Positions 20,869 to 29,112 of a stretch of 64,000 nucleotides of DNA are shown here, piece by piece. The notes below the pieces were generated by a model. That model was not told the origin of the DNA. It did no database searches and saw nothing but the letters and a program-made list of their open reading frames with translations. Position 1 is the first letter of the stretch, and every line of letters starts with the position of its first letter. The DNA is from Pseudomonas sp. Leaf58 (GTDB taxonomy: Bacteria > Pseudomonadota > Gammaproteobacteria > Pseudomonadales > Pseudomonadaceae), in contig NZ_CP032677.1 of NCBI RefSeq assembly GCF_003627215.1, positions 186,001-250,000 of the forward strand. Reading direction: 5' to 3'. The translations under genes were made by a program, and so were the position numbers.

Positions 20869-21732
20869 TCACAGCGCGATCAGCTCGGGCCTCAAGCCTT
20901 CCACCCGGCGGGCTGGTATCGGCAGGTAACCGCCGTCGCCAGTAATCTGGTGCAGCACCTTTTCGCGCAGGCCGTGCAATGTTACGCCGGTGCGCAAACG
21001 TGGGTGCGGCAGGTCGATCTCCACCACCGCCTTGATCCGCCCTGGGCGTGGCTCCAGCACCACCACCCGGTCGGCCAGGTAGGTGGCTTCTTCGGCGTCA
21101 TGGGTGACTAGCAGCGTGGTGATGCCGGCTCGTTCGCGAATGGCCAGCAGTTCGTCCTGCAGTTGTTGACGGGTCAATGCATCCAGCGCGCCGAAGGGCT
21201 CATCCAGCAGCAGAATGCGCGGGCTGGCCACCAGGCCGCGGGCAATCGCCACGCGCTGGGCCATGCCGCCGGATAATTGGTGCGGGTAGGCTGATTCAAA
21301 GCCAGTCAAGCCCACCAACTGCACGAATTCATGCACCCGCCGGGCGCGCTCACCCTGGGTCAGCGGTTCGTTGACCAGGCCCAGGGCAATGTTCTGCTCG
21401 ACGCTAAGCCAGGGGAACAGCCGATGCTCCTGAAAGACTATTCCGCGTTCGCCACCAATGCCACTGACACCGTGGCCGTCGACCCGGATGTTGCCGCTGT
21501 AGTCGGTATCAAGCCCCACCAGCAGGCGTAGCAGGGTGGATTTACCACACCCTGAGGCACCGACGATGGCAATGAACTCGCCTTGGTTGATCGATAAGTT
21601 GAAGTTGCGAATGGCCTCGAGTGGCTGGCCGTCTACGCTGAACACCTTGCCCACCCCCTCGAAGCTGACCAGGGGTGGGGTGGTATCGGGCTGGTTGGCC
21701 GCTTGCAGGTGGGAGGTGTTGAAGGCGTTCAT
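20869..21732 (-). CDS. atsC: Sulfate-ester ABC transporter, ATP-binding protein
   Basis: A 287-residue ATPase of the nitrate/sulfonate/taurine importer family. Walker A is 'GASGCGKST', signature 'LSGGMAQRVAIARGL', Walker B '[15 protein letters not shown]', switch His in 'LLVTHDAEEA'. It overlaps the fused permease atsB by 4 bp. Together with divergent atsR-atsK it reproduces the atsBC/atsRK arrangement of P. putida sulfate-ester utilisation. The ats symbol is inferred from that context, and SsuB/TauB-like is the broader family. Confidence 0.85.
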   Translation of the reverse strand: MNAFNTSHLQAANQPDTTPPLVSFEGVGKVFSVDGQPLEAIRNFNLSINQGEFIAIVGASGCGKSTLLRLLVGLDTDYSGNIRVDGHGVSGIGGERGIVFQEHRLFPWLSVEQNIALGLVNEPLTQGERARRVHEFVQLVGLTGFESAYPHQLSGGMAQRVAIARGLVASPRILLLDEPFGALDALTRQQLQDELLAIRERAGITTLLVTHDAEEATYLADRVVVLEPRPGRIKAVVEIDLPHPRLRTGVTLHGLREKVLHQITGDGGYLPIPARRVEGLRPELIAL

Positions 21733-23333
21733 GCGGTTCTCCAGCGCGTGGCGCGCGATTCGAGGCGTTGTCCAAGGGTGCCGAGCAGGGCGCCGACCAG
21801 GCCGATCAGGACCATGGCGGCCATGACCTGGTCCATGCGGAACAGTTGCTGGGCGCCGATCATCAGGCTGGCGATGCCGCCGTCCGAAGGCATGAAGTAC
21901 TCGGCACCGATGGTGCCCAGCCAGGCATAGATCAGCGACAGGCGCAAGCCGGCGAAGATTGCCGGGGCCGCGCCGGGCAATACCAGTAGGCGCAGGCGCT
22001 GCCAGAGGTTCAGGCGCAGGGTGCGGGCTGCTTCGCCCAACTGCGGCGACAGGCTGGCAATGCCGCGTTGGGTGGCGATCAGCAGCGGGAAGAACGCGGC
22101 CAGGCCGACGAACACCAGCTTGGCCCCTTCTCCTAGGCCGAACCAGGCCGTGAGCAACGGCACCCAGGCAAACAGCGCCACCTGACGCAACGCCGTCAGG
22201 CTCGGCCCGAAAAGGCGCTCAGCATTGCTGGACAGCCCCAGCAGCAAACCGGCCAGCAGGCCGGCGCCGCCGCCCAGCAGCAAGCCGCTCAGGGCGCGTT
22301 GCAGGCTCAGCAGCAAGGCCTGTGGTAGCGAACCATCGGCCAGGCCCACCAGTAGGGTGCGCAGCACTTCAAGCGGCGAGGTCAGGATATTCGGGTCGAC
22401 CCAGGCAAAGCTGCTGCTGCCCTGCCATAGCGTCAGCAGCGCCAGAGGCAGCAGCAAGCTTTGCCAGCCGCGTGGCAGCGGCCCGCGCTGCTGTTCGCCA
22501 GTGGCAGGTTGCGGCCAGTACAAAAGGCGTTTTTCCAAGGTAGAGAAACCGCGCTCCAGCACGGCACCGACCAGGCCGATCACCAGAATGCACAGCAGCA
22601 CCAAGTCGAGCATGAACAGCTGTCGCCCCCACACCATCAGGTAGCCGATGCCCTCGCTGGAAGCCAAGAGCTCGACCGCCAGCAGCGAAGTCCAGCCGGT
22701 GGCCAGGGCCAGGCGCACGCCGGTGAGAAAGGCGGGCAGGGCAGCCGGCAGCAACAAGCGCAGGAACAACAGGTGGCGAGGCAGGCGCAGGGCCGCTGCG
22801 GCCTCCCGCAGTTTGGGTTGGGCATCGCGTACACCCACCAGTGTGTGCAAGGTGACGGGAACCACCACGGCTTTTACCAGCACCACTAGCTTGAGCAGTT
22901 CGCCGATGCCAAAGAACAGCATGAACAGCGGAATCCAGGCCAGGGTCGGAATTTGTGCCAGTGCCACGAAGGTCGGTAGCACCAGCGTCTGCGCCTGCCG
23001 TGAAGCACCCAGCCAAACGCCCAGCAACAACCCGCTGCCAATGCCAACCGCCAGCCCCCAGAGCAGCCTTTGCAGGCTTATCCACAGGTGCCCCCACAGT
23101 TCGCCAGAGCCAAACTCCAGCGCGCTCTGCCACACCAACGCCGGCGCCGGCAGGATCTGCTCGCTCATCCAGTGCTGCCGGCTGGCTACCAGCCAAAGCA
23201 GCGCAATCGCCCCAGGCAACACCCAAGGTAGAAACCGCTCAGCAGAGTGGACGCGGTCCCTGTGGGAGCGGCCTTGCGCCGCGAATGGGTTGCGTGGCGG
23301 CCCCCCCCGATTCCTGCTCAGAATTCCATTCAT
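21729..23333 (-). CDS. atsB: Sulfate-ester ABC transporter, fused double permease
   Basis: A 534-residue protein carrying two complete BPD-type permease domains in tandem (about 40-265 and 285-530), each with five or six membrane helices and its own cytoplasmic coupling loop. The loops are 'REAAAALRLPRHLLFLRLLL' and 'GEAARTLRLNLWQRLRLLVL'. A single gene therefore supplies both halves of the channel, as in AtsB of pseudomonads. The first 30 or so residues are encoded by a REP sequence and an eight-G run (see repeat entry), so the true start may be downstream, e.g. GTG around residue 38. It is divergent from atsR. Confidence 0.85.
   Translation of the reverse strand: MNGILSRNRGGPPRNPFAAQGRSHRDRVHSAERFLPWVLPGAIALLWLVASRQHWMSEQILPAPALVWQSALEFGSGELWGHLWISLQRLLWGLAVGIGSGLLLGVWLGASRQAQTLVLPTFVALAQIPTLAWIPLFMLFFGIGELLKLVVLVKAVVVPVTLHTLVGVRDAQPKLREAAAALRLPRHLLFLRLLLPAALPAFLTGVRLALATGWTSLLAVELLASSEGIGYLMVWGRQLFMLDLVLLCILVIGLVGAVLERGFSTLEKRLLYWPQPATGEQQRGPLPRGWQSLLLPLALLTLWQGSSSFAWVDPNILTSPLEVLRTLLVGLADGSLPQALLLSLQRALSGLLLGGGAGLLAGLLLGLSSNAERLFGPSLTALRQVALFAWVPLLTAWFGLGEGAKLVFVGLAAFFPLLIATQRGIASLSPQLGEAARTLRLNLWQRLRLLVLPGAAPAIFAGLRLSLIYAWLGTIGAEYFMPSDGGIASLMIGAQQLFRMDQVMAAMVLIGLVGALLGTLGQRLESRATRWRTA
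23248..23308. repeat. REP half-element and C8 tract inside the 5' end of atsB
   Basis: 'GTGGGAGCGGCCTTGCGCCG' at about 23262 is the conserved REP core. In the atsB frame it is translated as 'NPFAAQGRSHRDR', the typical product of a REP read through. Eight consecutive C (23301-23308) lie just inside the annotated start codon. Confidence 0.8.
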
Positions 23334-23630
23334 CGGCCATCTCTCGAAGCGTTGTTAGTTTATTCACTTATGGAATTAAAAAATTCAAAAAGCGACTTTC
23401 AAGAGATAAGAGCATGCGTCCCATGCATACGGAAGCCCTTATCCGTTGCGTTTTCCTCATATTTTCCATGCGTTTTCCGCAAGCTCCGCGCGGGCCCGCA
23501 TGGCGCCTGATTTATGCAATCCAGTTACTAAAAAATGAAGTTTTGATCTTTGTAGGTTCTAACCAGACCTGCCTAGCTTCTGGCCAAAGCGCCGGCCATC
23601 GCCGGTGGCAGCCTGCCAAGGAGCCTTGCC
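23334..23630. promoter_or_regulatory. Divergent atsB / atsR promoter region
   Basis: A 297-bp AT-rich stretch relative to its surroundings, with 'GGAATTAAAAAATTC' (an A/T palindrome near 23373) and 'TTACTAAAAAATGAAG' near 23526. The A/T-rich runs resemble CysB-type activator sites found ahead of sulfur-starvation genes, but no exact site can be proved by eye. No ORF is supported. Confidence 0.45.
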
Positions 23631-24668
23631 ATGAAAACCCCGTTGCGCCACCTGATTACCGCCCTTGGGCTGGCCTTTACCCTTAGCGCCCACGCGGCTG
23701 AGCCGGCCAAGCCGCAGAGCATTCGCATCGCCGTGCCCGACCTTAGCGCGGGCAGCAAGCCCAGCGCCGGTGGCGTGGTCGATGTGCTGCGGGATCAGCA
23801 ACTGCTGGAGAAGGAATTCGCCAAGGACGGCATCCGCATCGACTGGCACTTCTTCAAAGGGGCCGGGCCGGTGGTGAACGAGGCGTTGGCCAACGGTCAG
23901 GCCGATTTCGCCTACCTCGGCGACCTGGCCGCTATCGTCGGCAAGGCCAATGGCCTGGATACCCGCGTGCTGTCGGCGGGCGTGCGTGGCGTTAAGAGTT
24001 ACCTGGGCGTGGTGCCCGGTTCTGGCATCAACACCCTGCACGACCTCAAGGGCAAGCGCGTGGCGGTGTTCCGCGGCACCGCCAACCAGCTGTCGTTCGC
24101 CAGTGCCCTGGCCAGCCAGGGGCTGACCGAGCGCGAACTGAAGGTGATCAACCTGGACTTCAACGCCGCCAACGCCGCGCTGGCCGCCAAACAGGTCGAC
24201 GCTACCTGGGGTTTGTCCAACCTGTTGTCGCTGCGTGAACGCGGGCTGGTCGAGCTGCCGGTCAACTCGCGTGACCTGGAAGGCGCCGGCAGCACCCAGG
24301 CGGTGTTGCTGGGCACGGGTGAATTCATCCGCCAATACCCCGAGCTGGTCCAGCGCCTGGTCAACGCCCAGCAGCAGGCCAGTGCCTGGCTGCGCGACGA
24401 AAACAACCGCGAGGCCTATATCGACCTGGTGGCCAGCAATGCCAACTGGCCGCGCAGCATTCTCAACGACGACCTGGCCAAGGAAAACCTCGACCACTAC
24501 TTCGATCCCCGCCTGGACGCCGAATTCGTTGCCCAGCTGCAGCAGGGCGTCGACCTGGCTGCCAAGGAGCGCCTGATTCGTCGTGGCTTCCAGGTCGCCG
24601 ACTGGATCGAGCCTCGCTTCCTCGATGCCGCCCTGCAACAGCAACAGGCCGTGCAGGCCGCCCGCTGA
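23631..24668 (+). CDS. atsR: Sulfate-ester ABC transporter, periplasmic binding protein
   Basis: A 345-residue periplasmic binding protein of the SsuA/TauA family with signal peptide ('[14 protein letters not shown]'). It has the two-lobe pattern of the family ('[20 protein letters not shown]', '[20 protein letters not shown]'). Apart from the initiator it contains no methionine and no cysteine, a mark of sulfur-starvation proteins. It is followed 38 bp later by atsK and is divergent from atsBC. Aliphatic sulfate esters are the expected ligand by analogy with P. putida ats. Confidence 0.87.
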   Translation: MKTPLRHLITALGLAFTLSAHAAEPAKPQSIRIAVPDLSAGSKPSAGGVVDVLRDQQLLEKEFAKDGIRIDWHFFKGAGPVVNEALANGQADFAYLGDLAAIVGKANGLDTRVLSAGVRGVKSYLGVVPGSGINTLHDLKGKRVAVFRGTANQLSFASALASQGLTERELKVINLDFNAANAALAAKQVDATWGLSNLLSLRERGLVELPVNSRDLEGAGSTQAVLLGTGEFIRQYPELVQRLVNAQQQASAWLRDENNREAYIDLVASNANWPRSILNDDLAKENLDHYFDPRLDAEFVAQLQQGVDLAAKERLIRRGFQVADWIEPRFLDAALQQQQAVQAAR

Positions 24669-24706
24669 ACTCAAACAACCCGACAATGACTGCAAGGACC
24701 ATAACC

Positions 24707-25612
24707 ATGAGCAATGCCGCCCTGGCCTCCGCGCCACACACTCTCGAACTCGACATTCACCCGGTTGCTGGCCGTATCGGCGCCGAAATACGTGGGGTGC
24801 AACTGTCCGCCGACCTCGATGCCGCCACCCTCGACGCCATCCAGGCCGCGCTGGTGAAACACAAGGTGATCTTCTTCCGTGGCCAGGCACACCTGGATGA
24901 CCAAAGCCAGGAAGCCTTCGCCAAGTTACTCGGCGAACCGGTCGCCCACCCCACCGTGCCGGTGGTCGACGGCACCAGCTACCTGCTACAGCTCGATGGC
25001 GCCGAAGGCCAGCGGGCCAACTCGTGGCACACCGATGTCACCTTCGTCGATGCCTACCCCAAGGCCTCGATCCTGCGCAGCGTGGTGGCGCCGGCCTCGG
25101 GTGGCGATACGGTGTGGGCCAACACTGCGGCGGCCTACCAGGAGCTGCCCGAGCCGCTGCGTGAGCTGGCCGATAAGTTGTGGGCGATACACAGCAATGA
25201 ATATGACTATGCCAGCCTCAAGCCCGACGTGGAGCCGGCCAAGCTGGAGCGCTATCGCAAGGTGTTCACCTCCACCGTCTATGAGACCGAGCACCCGGTG
25301 GTACGGGTGCACCCGATCAGCGGCGAGCGGGTGTTGCAGCTGGGGCATTTCGTGAAGCGCATCAAGGGCTATTCGCTGGCTGATTCGCAGCACTTGTTCG
25401 CGGTGTTGCAGGGGCATGTGACGCGCCTGGAGAACACTGTACGCTGGCGCTGGCAGGCGGGGGATGTGGCGATCTGGGATAACCGCGCGACGCAGCATTA
25501 CGCGGTGGATGACTATGGCACCCAGCCGCGCGTGGTGCGGCGGGTGACCTTGGCGGGCGAGGTGCCGGTTGGGGTGGATGGGCAGTTGAGCCGGACTACG
25601 CGTAAGGGCTGA
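24707..25612 (+). CDS. atsK: Alpha-ketoglutarate-dependent alkylsulfatase
   Basis: An Fe(II)/2-oxoglutarate dioxygenase of the TauD family that oxidatively cleaves alkyl sulfate esters to aldehyde and sulfate. The iron ligands are His108 and Asp110 in '[11 protein letters not shown]' and His264 in '[10 protein letters not shown]', with the 2-oxoglutarate arginine pair just after ('RVVRRVTL'). The 301-residue length and these numbers match characterised P. putida AtsK. The ATG at 24707 follows AAGGACCATAACC. An ATG at 24686 is less likely. It has no cysteine and no internal methionine. Confidence 0.92.
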   Translation: MSNAALASAPHTLELDIHPVAGRIGAEIRGVQLSADLDAATLDAIQAALVKHKVIFFRGQAHLDDQSQEAFAKLLGEPVAHPTVPVVDGTSYLLQLDGAEGQRANSWHTDVTFVDAYPKASILRSVVAPASGGDTVWANTAAAYQELPEPLRELADKLWAIHSNEYDYASLKPDVEPAKLERYRKVFTSTVYETEHPVVRVHPISGERVLQLGHFVKRIKGYSLADSQHLFAVLQGHVTRLENTVRWRWQAGDVAIWDNRATQHYAVDDYGTQPRVVRRVTLAGEVPVGVDGQLSRTTRKG

Positions 25613-25620
25613 TATTGCCG

Positions 25621-25640
25621 GGGCCGCTTTGCGGCCCTTT
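25621..25640. terminator. Terminator between convergent atsK and sftR
   Basis: Stem GGGCCGC / GCGGCCC with a TTT loop, followed by TTTC. Compact and placed between two convergent stops, it likely serves atsK. Confidence 0.7.
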
Positions 25641-25651
25641 CGCCGGCAAGC

Positions 25652-26566
25652 CTAAACCTCGGTATCACAGGCAATCAATTGCCTGACCAGCCCCTGGGCC
25701 AGCGGCGACAAGCCATACCCCACCCGGCTCACTACCCCGTAACGGGTATAGAACGCCTCTTCCTGTTCCGCCGTAAGGTCCGCCAACTGCAACGCCACTA
25801 ATCCCCCATCACGCTGATATGGCCGCAAATTGGCATTGCAGGCAATGCCGATGGTGTCCGAATGCATCACCACGTTCAGCAGTGCGTAGCCGTGCTCGCA
25901 CTCTACCGACGGCAGAAAGTCCTGCCGCCCGCTAAGGTCGCTGAGGATCTTGCGAATGTTCGGCGGGCGCAAAGTGGTCGCCAGCGGGTAATCGAACACA
26001 TCCCGCGCCTGCACTTCGGCCTGTGCAGTCAGTGGATGCCCAGCGCGGCAGCAGAAGTGCCAGCGTTGCGCCGCCAGTTTGTGTACGCGGTAATCCGGGT
26101 CGGATTCGAACTGGCGAGTATCGGCGACGAAGAACTCGATCTCCTCGGCTATCAGCTTGCGGTTCAGCGCCTGCCAGTTATCTACCTGGAAGCAGGTACG
26201 CGCGGCTGGGTATTCGGCCACGAAGCGCGCCACGGCCCGTGGCACCAAGCCCCCGGCTGGCGCCGGGCCGGAGCCAAAGCGCACTACACCGGTGGTGGCG
26301 CCGTTGAATTGATGAATCTCGTTGACCAGGTTGTGTGCCCCATGCACCAACCGCCGCGAGTGCTCAAGCACCAGCAAGCCCTGGCGGGTCGGCGCCAGCT
26401 CCTTGCTGGCGCGGTCTACCAGGCGGCAGCCGACGTTGTGCTCCAGCGTCTGGATGCTGCGGCTGAAAGCCGATTGCGACAGGTTCACCGCCGCCGCCGC
26501 TGCGACAAAGCTGCGGTGTTCAACAAGGGCAATGTAGTGGCGCAACTGGCGCAGATCGATATGCAT
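25652..26566 (-). CDS. sftR: LysR-type regulator of sulfate-ester genes
   Basis: A 304-residue LysR-type regulator. The N-terminal winged helix is clear ('FVAAAAAVNLSQSAFSRSIQ', about 20-39, recognition helix). The C-terminal co-inducer domain spans about 90-300. It is divergent from the TonB receptor gene sftP with 192 bp between them. In P. putida a LysR regulator in this position (SftR) activates ats and sft-ast genes in response to sulfate esters. The name here is by context. An unusually Ala-rich recognition region is normal for the subfamily. Confidence 0.85.
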   Translation of the reverse strand: MHIDLRQLRHYIALVEHRSFVAAAAAVNLSQSAFSRSIQTLEHNVGCRLVDRASKELAPTRQGLLVLEHSRRLVHGAHNLVNEIHQFNGATTGVVRFGSGPAPAGGLVPRAVARFVAEYPAARTCFQVDNWQALNRKLIAEEIEFFVADTRQFESDPDYRVHKLAAQRWHFCCRAGHPLTAQAEVQARDVFDYPLATTLRPPNIRKILSDLSGRQDFLPSVECEHGYALLNVVMHSDTIGIACNANLRPYQRDGGLVALQLADLTAEQEEAFYTRYGVVSRVGYGLSPLAQGLVRQLIACDTEV

Positions 26567-26609
26567 TTTTTACATTAAAACCTTCGGCCAAATGCAATTG
26601 CTGACAAGG

Positions 26610-26635
26610 GTGAGTCCCCTTATAAAGGGAGTCAC
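26610..26635. promoter_or_regulatory. Imperfect palindrome in the sftR-sftP promoter region
   Basis: 'GTGAGTCCCCT' (26610-26620) and 'AGGGAGTCAC' (26626-26635) face each other with one mismatch across TATAA. It lies 44 bp upstream of the divergent sftR start. The symmetry suits a LysR-type operator, but this is inference. The rest of the 192-bp gap is A/T-rich. Confidence 0.45.
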
Positions 26636-26758
26636 TTATTCCACAAAATATGAATTACAAATATTTATATCTCTTAAAAGAATATAAGCCCATCTGACCG
26701 CGATTCGGTTCCGCCAACGGAAATGCTCGCCAGGGCCCATGCCTCAAGGAGCATTTGC

Positions 26759-29095
26759 ATGTCCGGACTTTCCCGTTGGCCTGCGCGCGCGTCGCGTTTC
26801 ACCTTGCAACCCTTGGCCGCCGGCGTATTGCTGGCAGCGTCCGGCGCCAGCTTCGCCGAAGAGCCGGCTAGTGCCACCCCGGCGGTGGAGCAGGAAGCCA
26901 AGCTTGGCACTGTCACGGTCAATGCCCGCCGCCGTGAAGAAACCGCGCAAAGCGTGCCCACACCGATCAGCGTGCTCGACAGTGAAACCCTGGAAAGCCA
27001 ACGCATCTACCGCGTACAGGATTTGCAACAGCTGGTGCCCAGCACCAACGTCGCCTATGTGCATGCCCGCCAGTCGAGCATCTCGATCCGCGGCCTGGGC
27101 AACAACCCAGCCAGCGATGGCCTGGAAGGCAGCGTCGGCATCTACCTGGACAACGTCTACCTCGGCCGCCCCGGCATGGCAGTGTTCGACCTGCTGGACG
27201 TGGAGCAGCTGGAAGTACTGCGCGGTCCGCAAGGCACGCTGTTCGGCAAGAACACCACTGCTGGCGTGCTCAACATCAGCACGCGCAAACCCACCTTTCA
27301 CCGCGAGGGCAGCATCCAGCAATCGATTGGCGAAGACGGCTACCTGCAGACCCAAGGCAGCTTCTCGGGGCCGATCAGCGAGACTCTGGCCGGGCGCATC
27401 AGTGCCTACCGCACGCAGGACGACGGCTATGTGAAGAACATTCATAACGGCGACGACCTCAACGGCGGCAAGCGCCAGGGCTTTCGCACCCAGCTGCTGT
27501 TCAAGCCGAGCGAAACCTTCAACCTGCGCTGGATCGGCGAATACAACGAAGAGGACTCCGACAACGGCATCCTCAGCCTGTACAGCACCGGGCCAACCAT
27601 CAATGGCGTCAACCGCTACGAAAGCCTGGCCGCCCAGGCGGGTGCGACACTGGTGTCGGGCAAGGACCGTAAGGTCAACTTCGACGCCGACCAGCAGGTG
27701 ACGGTGTTTCAGGGCGGTACCTCGGTGGAGGCCAACTGGACCTTGCCCAACGACTTCACCCTGACCTCGATCACCGCCTACCGCTGGTGGGACTTTACCC
27801 CGCGTAACGACGACGGCCTCAACGTGCCAGTGTTCTACAGCGCTGGGGTGTCGGTGCGCGACAAGCAGTATTCCCAGGAAATTCGCCTGGCCTCGCCCAC
27901 CGGCGGTGCCTTCGACTACGTGTTGGGCGCCTATTACTTCAAGCAAGACCTGGACAACAAATCCTTCACTTACTACGGGCCGCAGGCCGACATCTGGAAC
28001 CTCACCCCGGCCGGTGCCCTGGCCAACGTCGACACCATCGGCAACGGCCACATCGATACCGACAGTTACGCGCTGTTCGCCCAGAGCACTTGGCACATCA
28101 CCGACCGCCTGGACTTCACCGCCGGTATCCGCGGCACCTACGAAGAGAAGAGCGCCTGGGTAACCCGCGATGCACCAACCGGCGGCGCAGCTGTGGCCGG
28201 GGCCGCTGCCGCTGCGCACCAGGGCCGGGTAGGCGCCTACGACTCGGGCGACCTTAACCAGTACAGCTTCAGCCCCTCCGGGCTACTGGGCCTGAGCTAC
28301 CGCTTCAACGAGCAACTGCTGGGCTACGCCACCCTGACCCATGGCGAGAAGTCTGGCGGTATCAACCTTACCGTCGGCGCAGCGCCACGGCTGGGCACCG
28401 ACTCGCTGCTAGTCGGTACCGAACGGGTCAATAACGCCGAAATCGGCTTGAAAAGCACGCTGCTCGACAACCGCCTGCAACTCAACGCCAACCTGTTCTG
28501 GGCGCAGGTGCACGGCTACCAGGCCAATGTCTACGACCAGATCAACCGCGTGCAGTACCTGGCCAACGCCGGCAGCGTGCGCTCGCGTGGCCTGGAGTTC
28601 GAGGCCACGGCGCTGCCGGTCCGCGGCCTTACGGTCAATTTCAACGGTTCGTGGAACGACGTGCGTTACACCGAGTACGACGACGCACCCTGCCCGCCAG
28701 AGGTGAGCTTGGCCAATGCCACGGCCACCTGCGACCTGTCCGGCCACCAAGTGGTTGGCGCCTCCAAGTACATCGCCAACCTCAACACCCAGTACAAATG
28801 GCAGGCGAGCGAACACATCGAACCCTACGTCACTGCCAGTTACGCCTTCCGCTCGAAGGCGGTAGGCACCATCGACGATTCCGATTTCGGCCAAATACCC
28901 AGCTACGCGTTGGTCAACCTTTCCGCCGGTGTGCGCCTGGACCAGGGCGATGGCGTGGTCGACCTGTCGCTGTGGGTGAAAAACGCTGGCGACAAAACCT
29001 ACTTCACCAGCCTGTGGAACTCCGCCAATGGTGGTTATGCCGGCGTGCTCGGTACCCCGCGCACCTTCGGCGCCACCGCCCGTTACGATTTCTGA
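26759..29095 (+). CDS. sftP: TonB-dependent outer-membrane receptor for sulfate esters
   Basis: An outer-membrane active transporter of 778 residues. The signal peptide ends at 'GVLLAASGASFAEE'. The plug domain ('SVPTPISVLDSETLESQRIY', 'LEVLRGPQGTLFGKNTTAGV') is followed by a 22-strand barrel ending in the classic terminal aromatic 'TFGATARYDF'. The ATG at 26759 has AAGGAG 7 nt upstream; the upstream ATG at 26723 does not. Only one internal methionine and two cysteines (probable disulfide, 'PCPPEV'...'ATCDL') occur. It is followed 17 bp later by astA. The ligand, aryl or alkyl sulfate esters, is inferred. Confidence 0.87.
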   Translation: MSGLSRWPARASRFTLQPLAAGVLLAASGASFAEEPASATPAVEQEAKLGTVTVNARRREETAQSVPTPISVLDSETLESQRIYRVQDLQQLVPSTNVAYVHARQSSISIRGLGNNPASDGLEGSVGIYLDNVYLGRPGMAVFDLLDVEQLEVLRGPQGTLFGKNTTAGVLNISTRKPTFHREGSIQQSIGEDGYLQTQGSFSGPISETLAGRISAYRTQDDGYVKNIHNGDDLNGGKRQGFRTQLLFKPSETFNLRWIGEYNEEDSDNGILSLYSTGPTINGVNRYESLAAQAGATLVSGKDRKVNFDADQQVTVFQGGTSVEANWTLPNDFTLTSITAYRWWDFTPRNDDGLNVPVFYSAGVSVRDKQYSQEIRLASPTGGAFDYVLGAYYFKQDLDNKSFTYYGPQADIWNLTPAGALANVDTIGNGHIDTDSYALFAQSTWHITDRLDFTAGIRGTYEEKSAWVTRDAPTGGAAVAGAAAAAHQGRVGAYDSGDLNQYSFSPSGLLGLSYRFNEQLLGYATLTHGEKSGGINLTVGAAPRLGTDSLLVGTERVNNAEIGLKSTLLDNRLQLNANLFWAQVHGYQANVYDQINRVQYLANAGSVRSRGLEFEATALPVRGLTVNFNGSWNDVRYTEYDDAPCPPEVSLANATATCDLSGHQVVGASKYIANLNTQYKWQASEHIEPYVTASYAFRSKAVGTIDDSDFGQIPSYALVNLSAGVRLDQGDGVVDLSLWVKNAGDKTYFTSLWNSANGGYAGVLGTPRTFGATARYDF

Positions 29096-29112
29096 GCACA
29101 AGGAGCTTTGCC

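Noticed and set aside
20869..25612. A nitrate or taurine transporter reading for atsBC-atsR
   Set aside because: The family is right, but the fused permease, the adjacent alkylsulfatase with AtsK numbering, and the sftR/sftP/astA neighbours favour sulfate esters. A true tauABCD is present at 52.7-56.2 kb.
26744..28219. A 491-codon open frame opposite sftP
   Set aside because: An antisense shadow of a clear TonB-dependent receptor with no ribosome site or recognisable domain.
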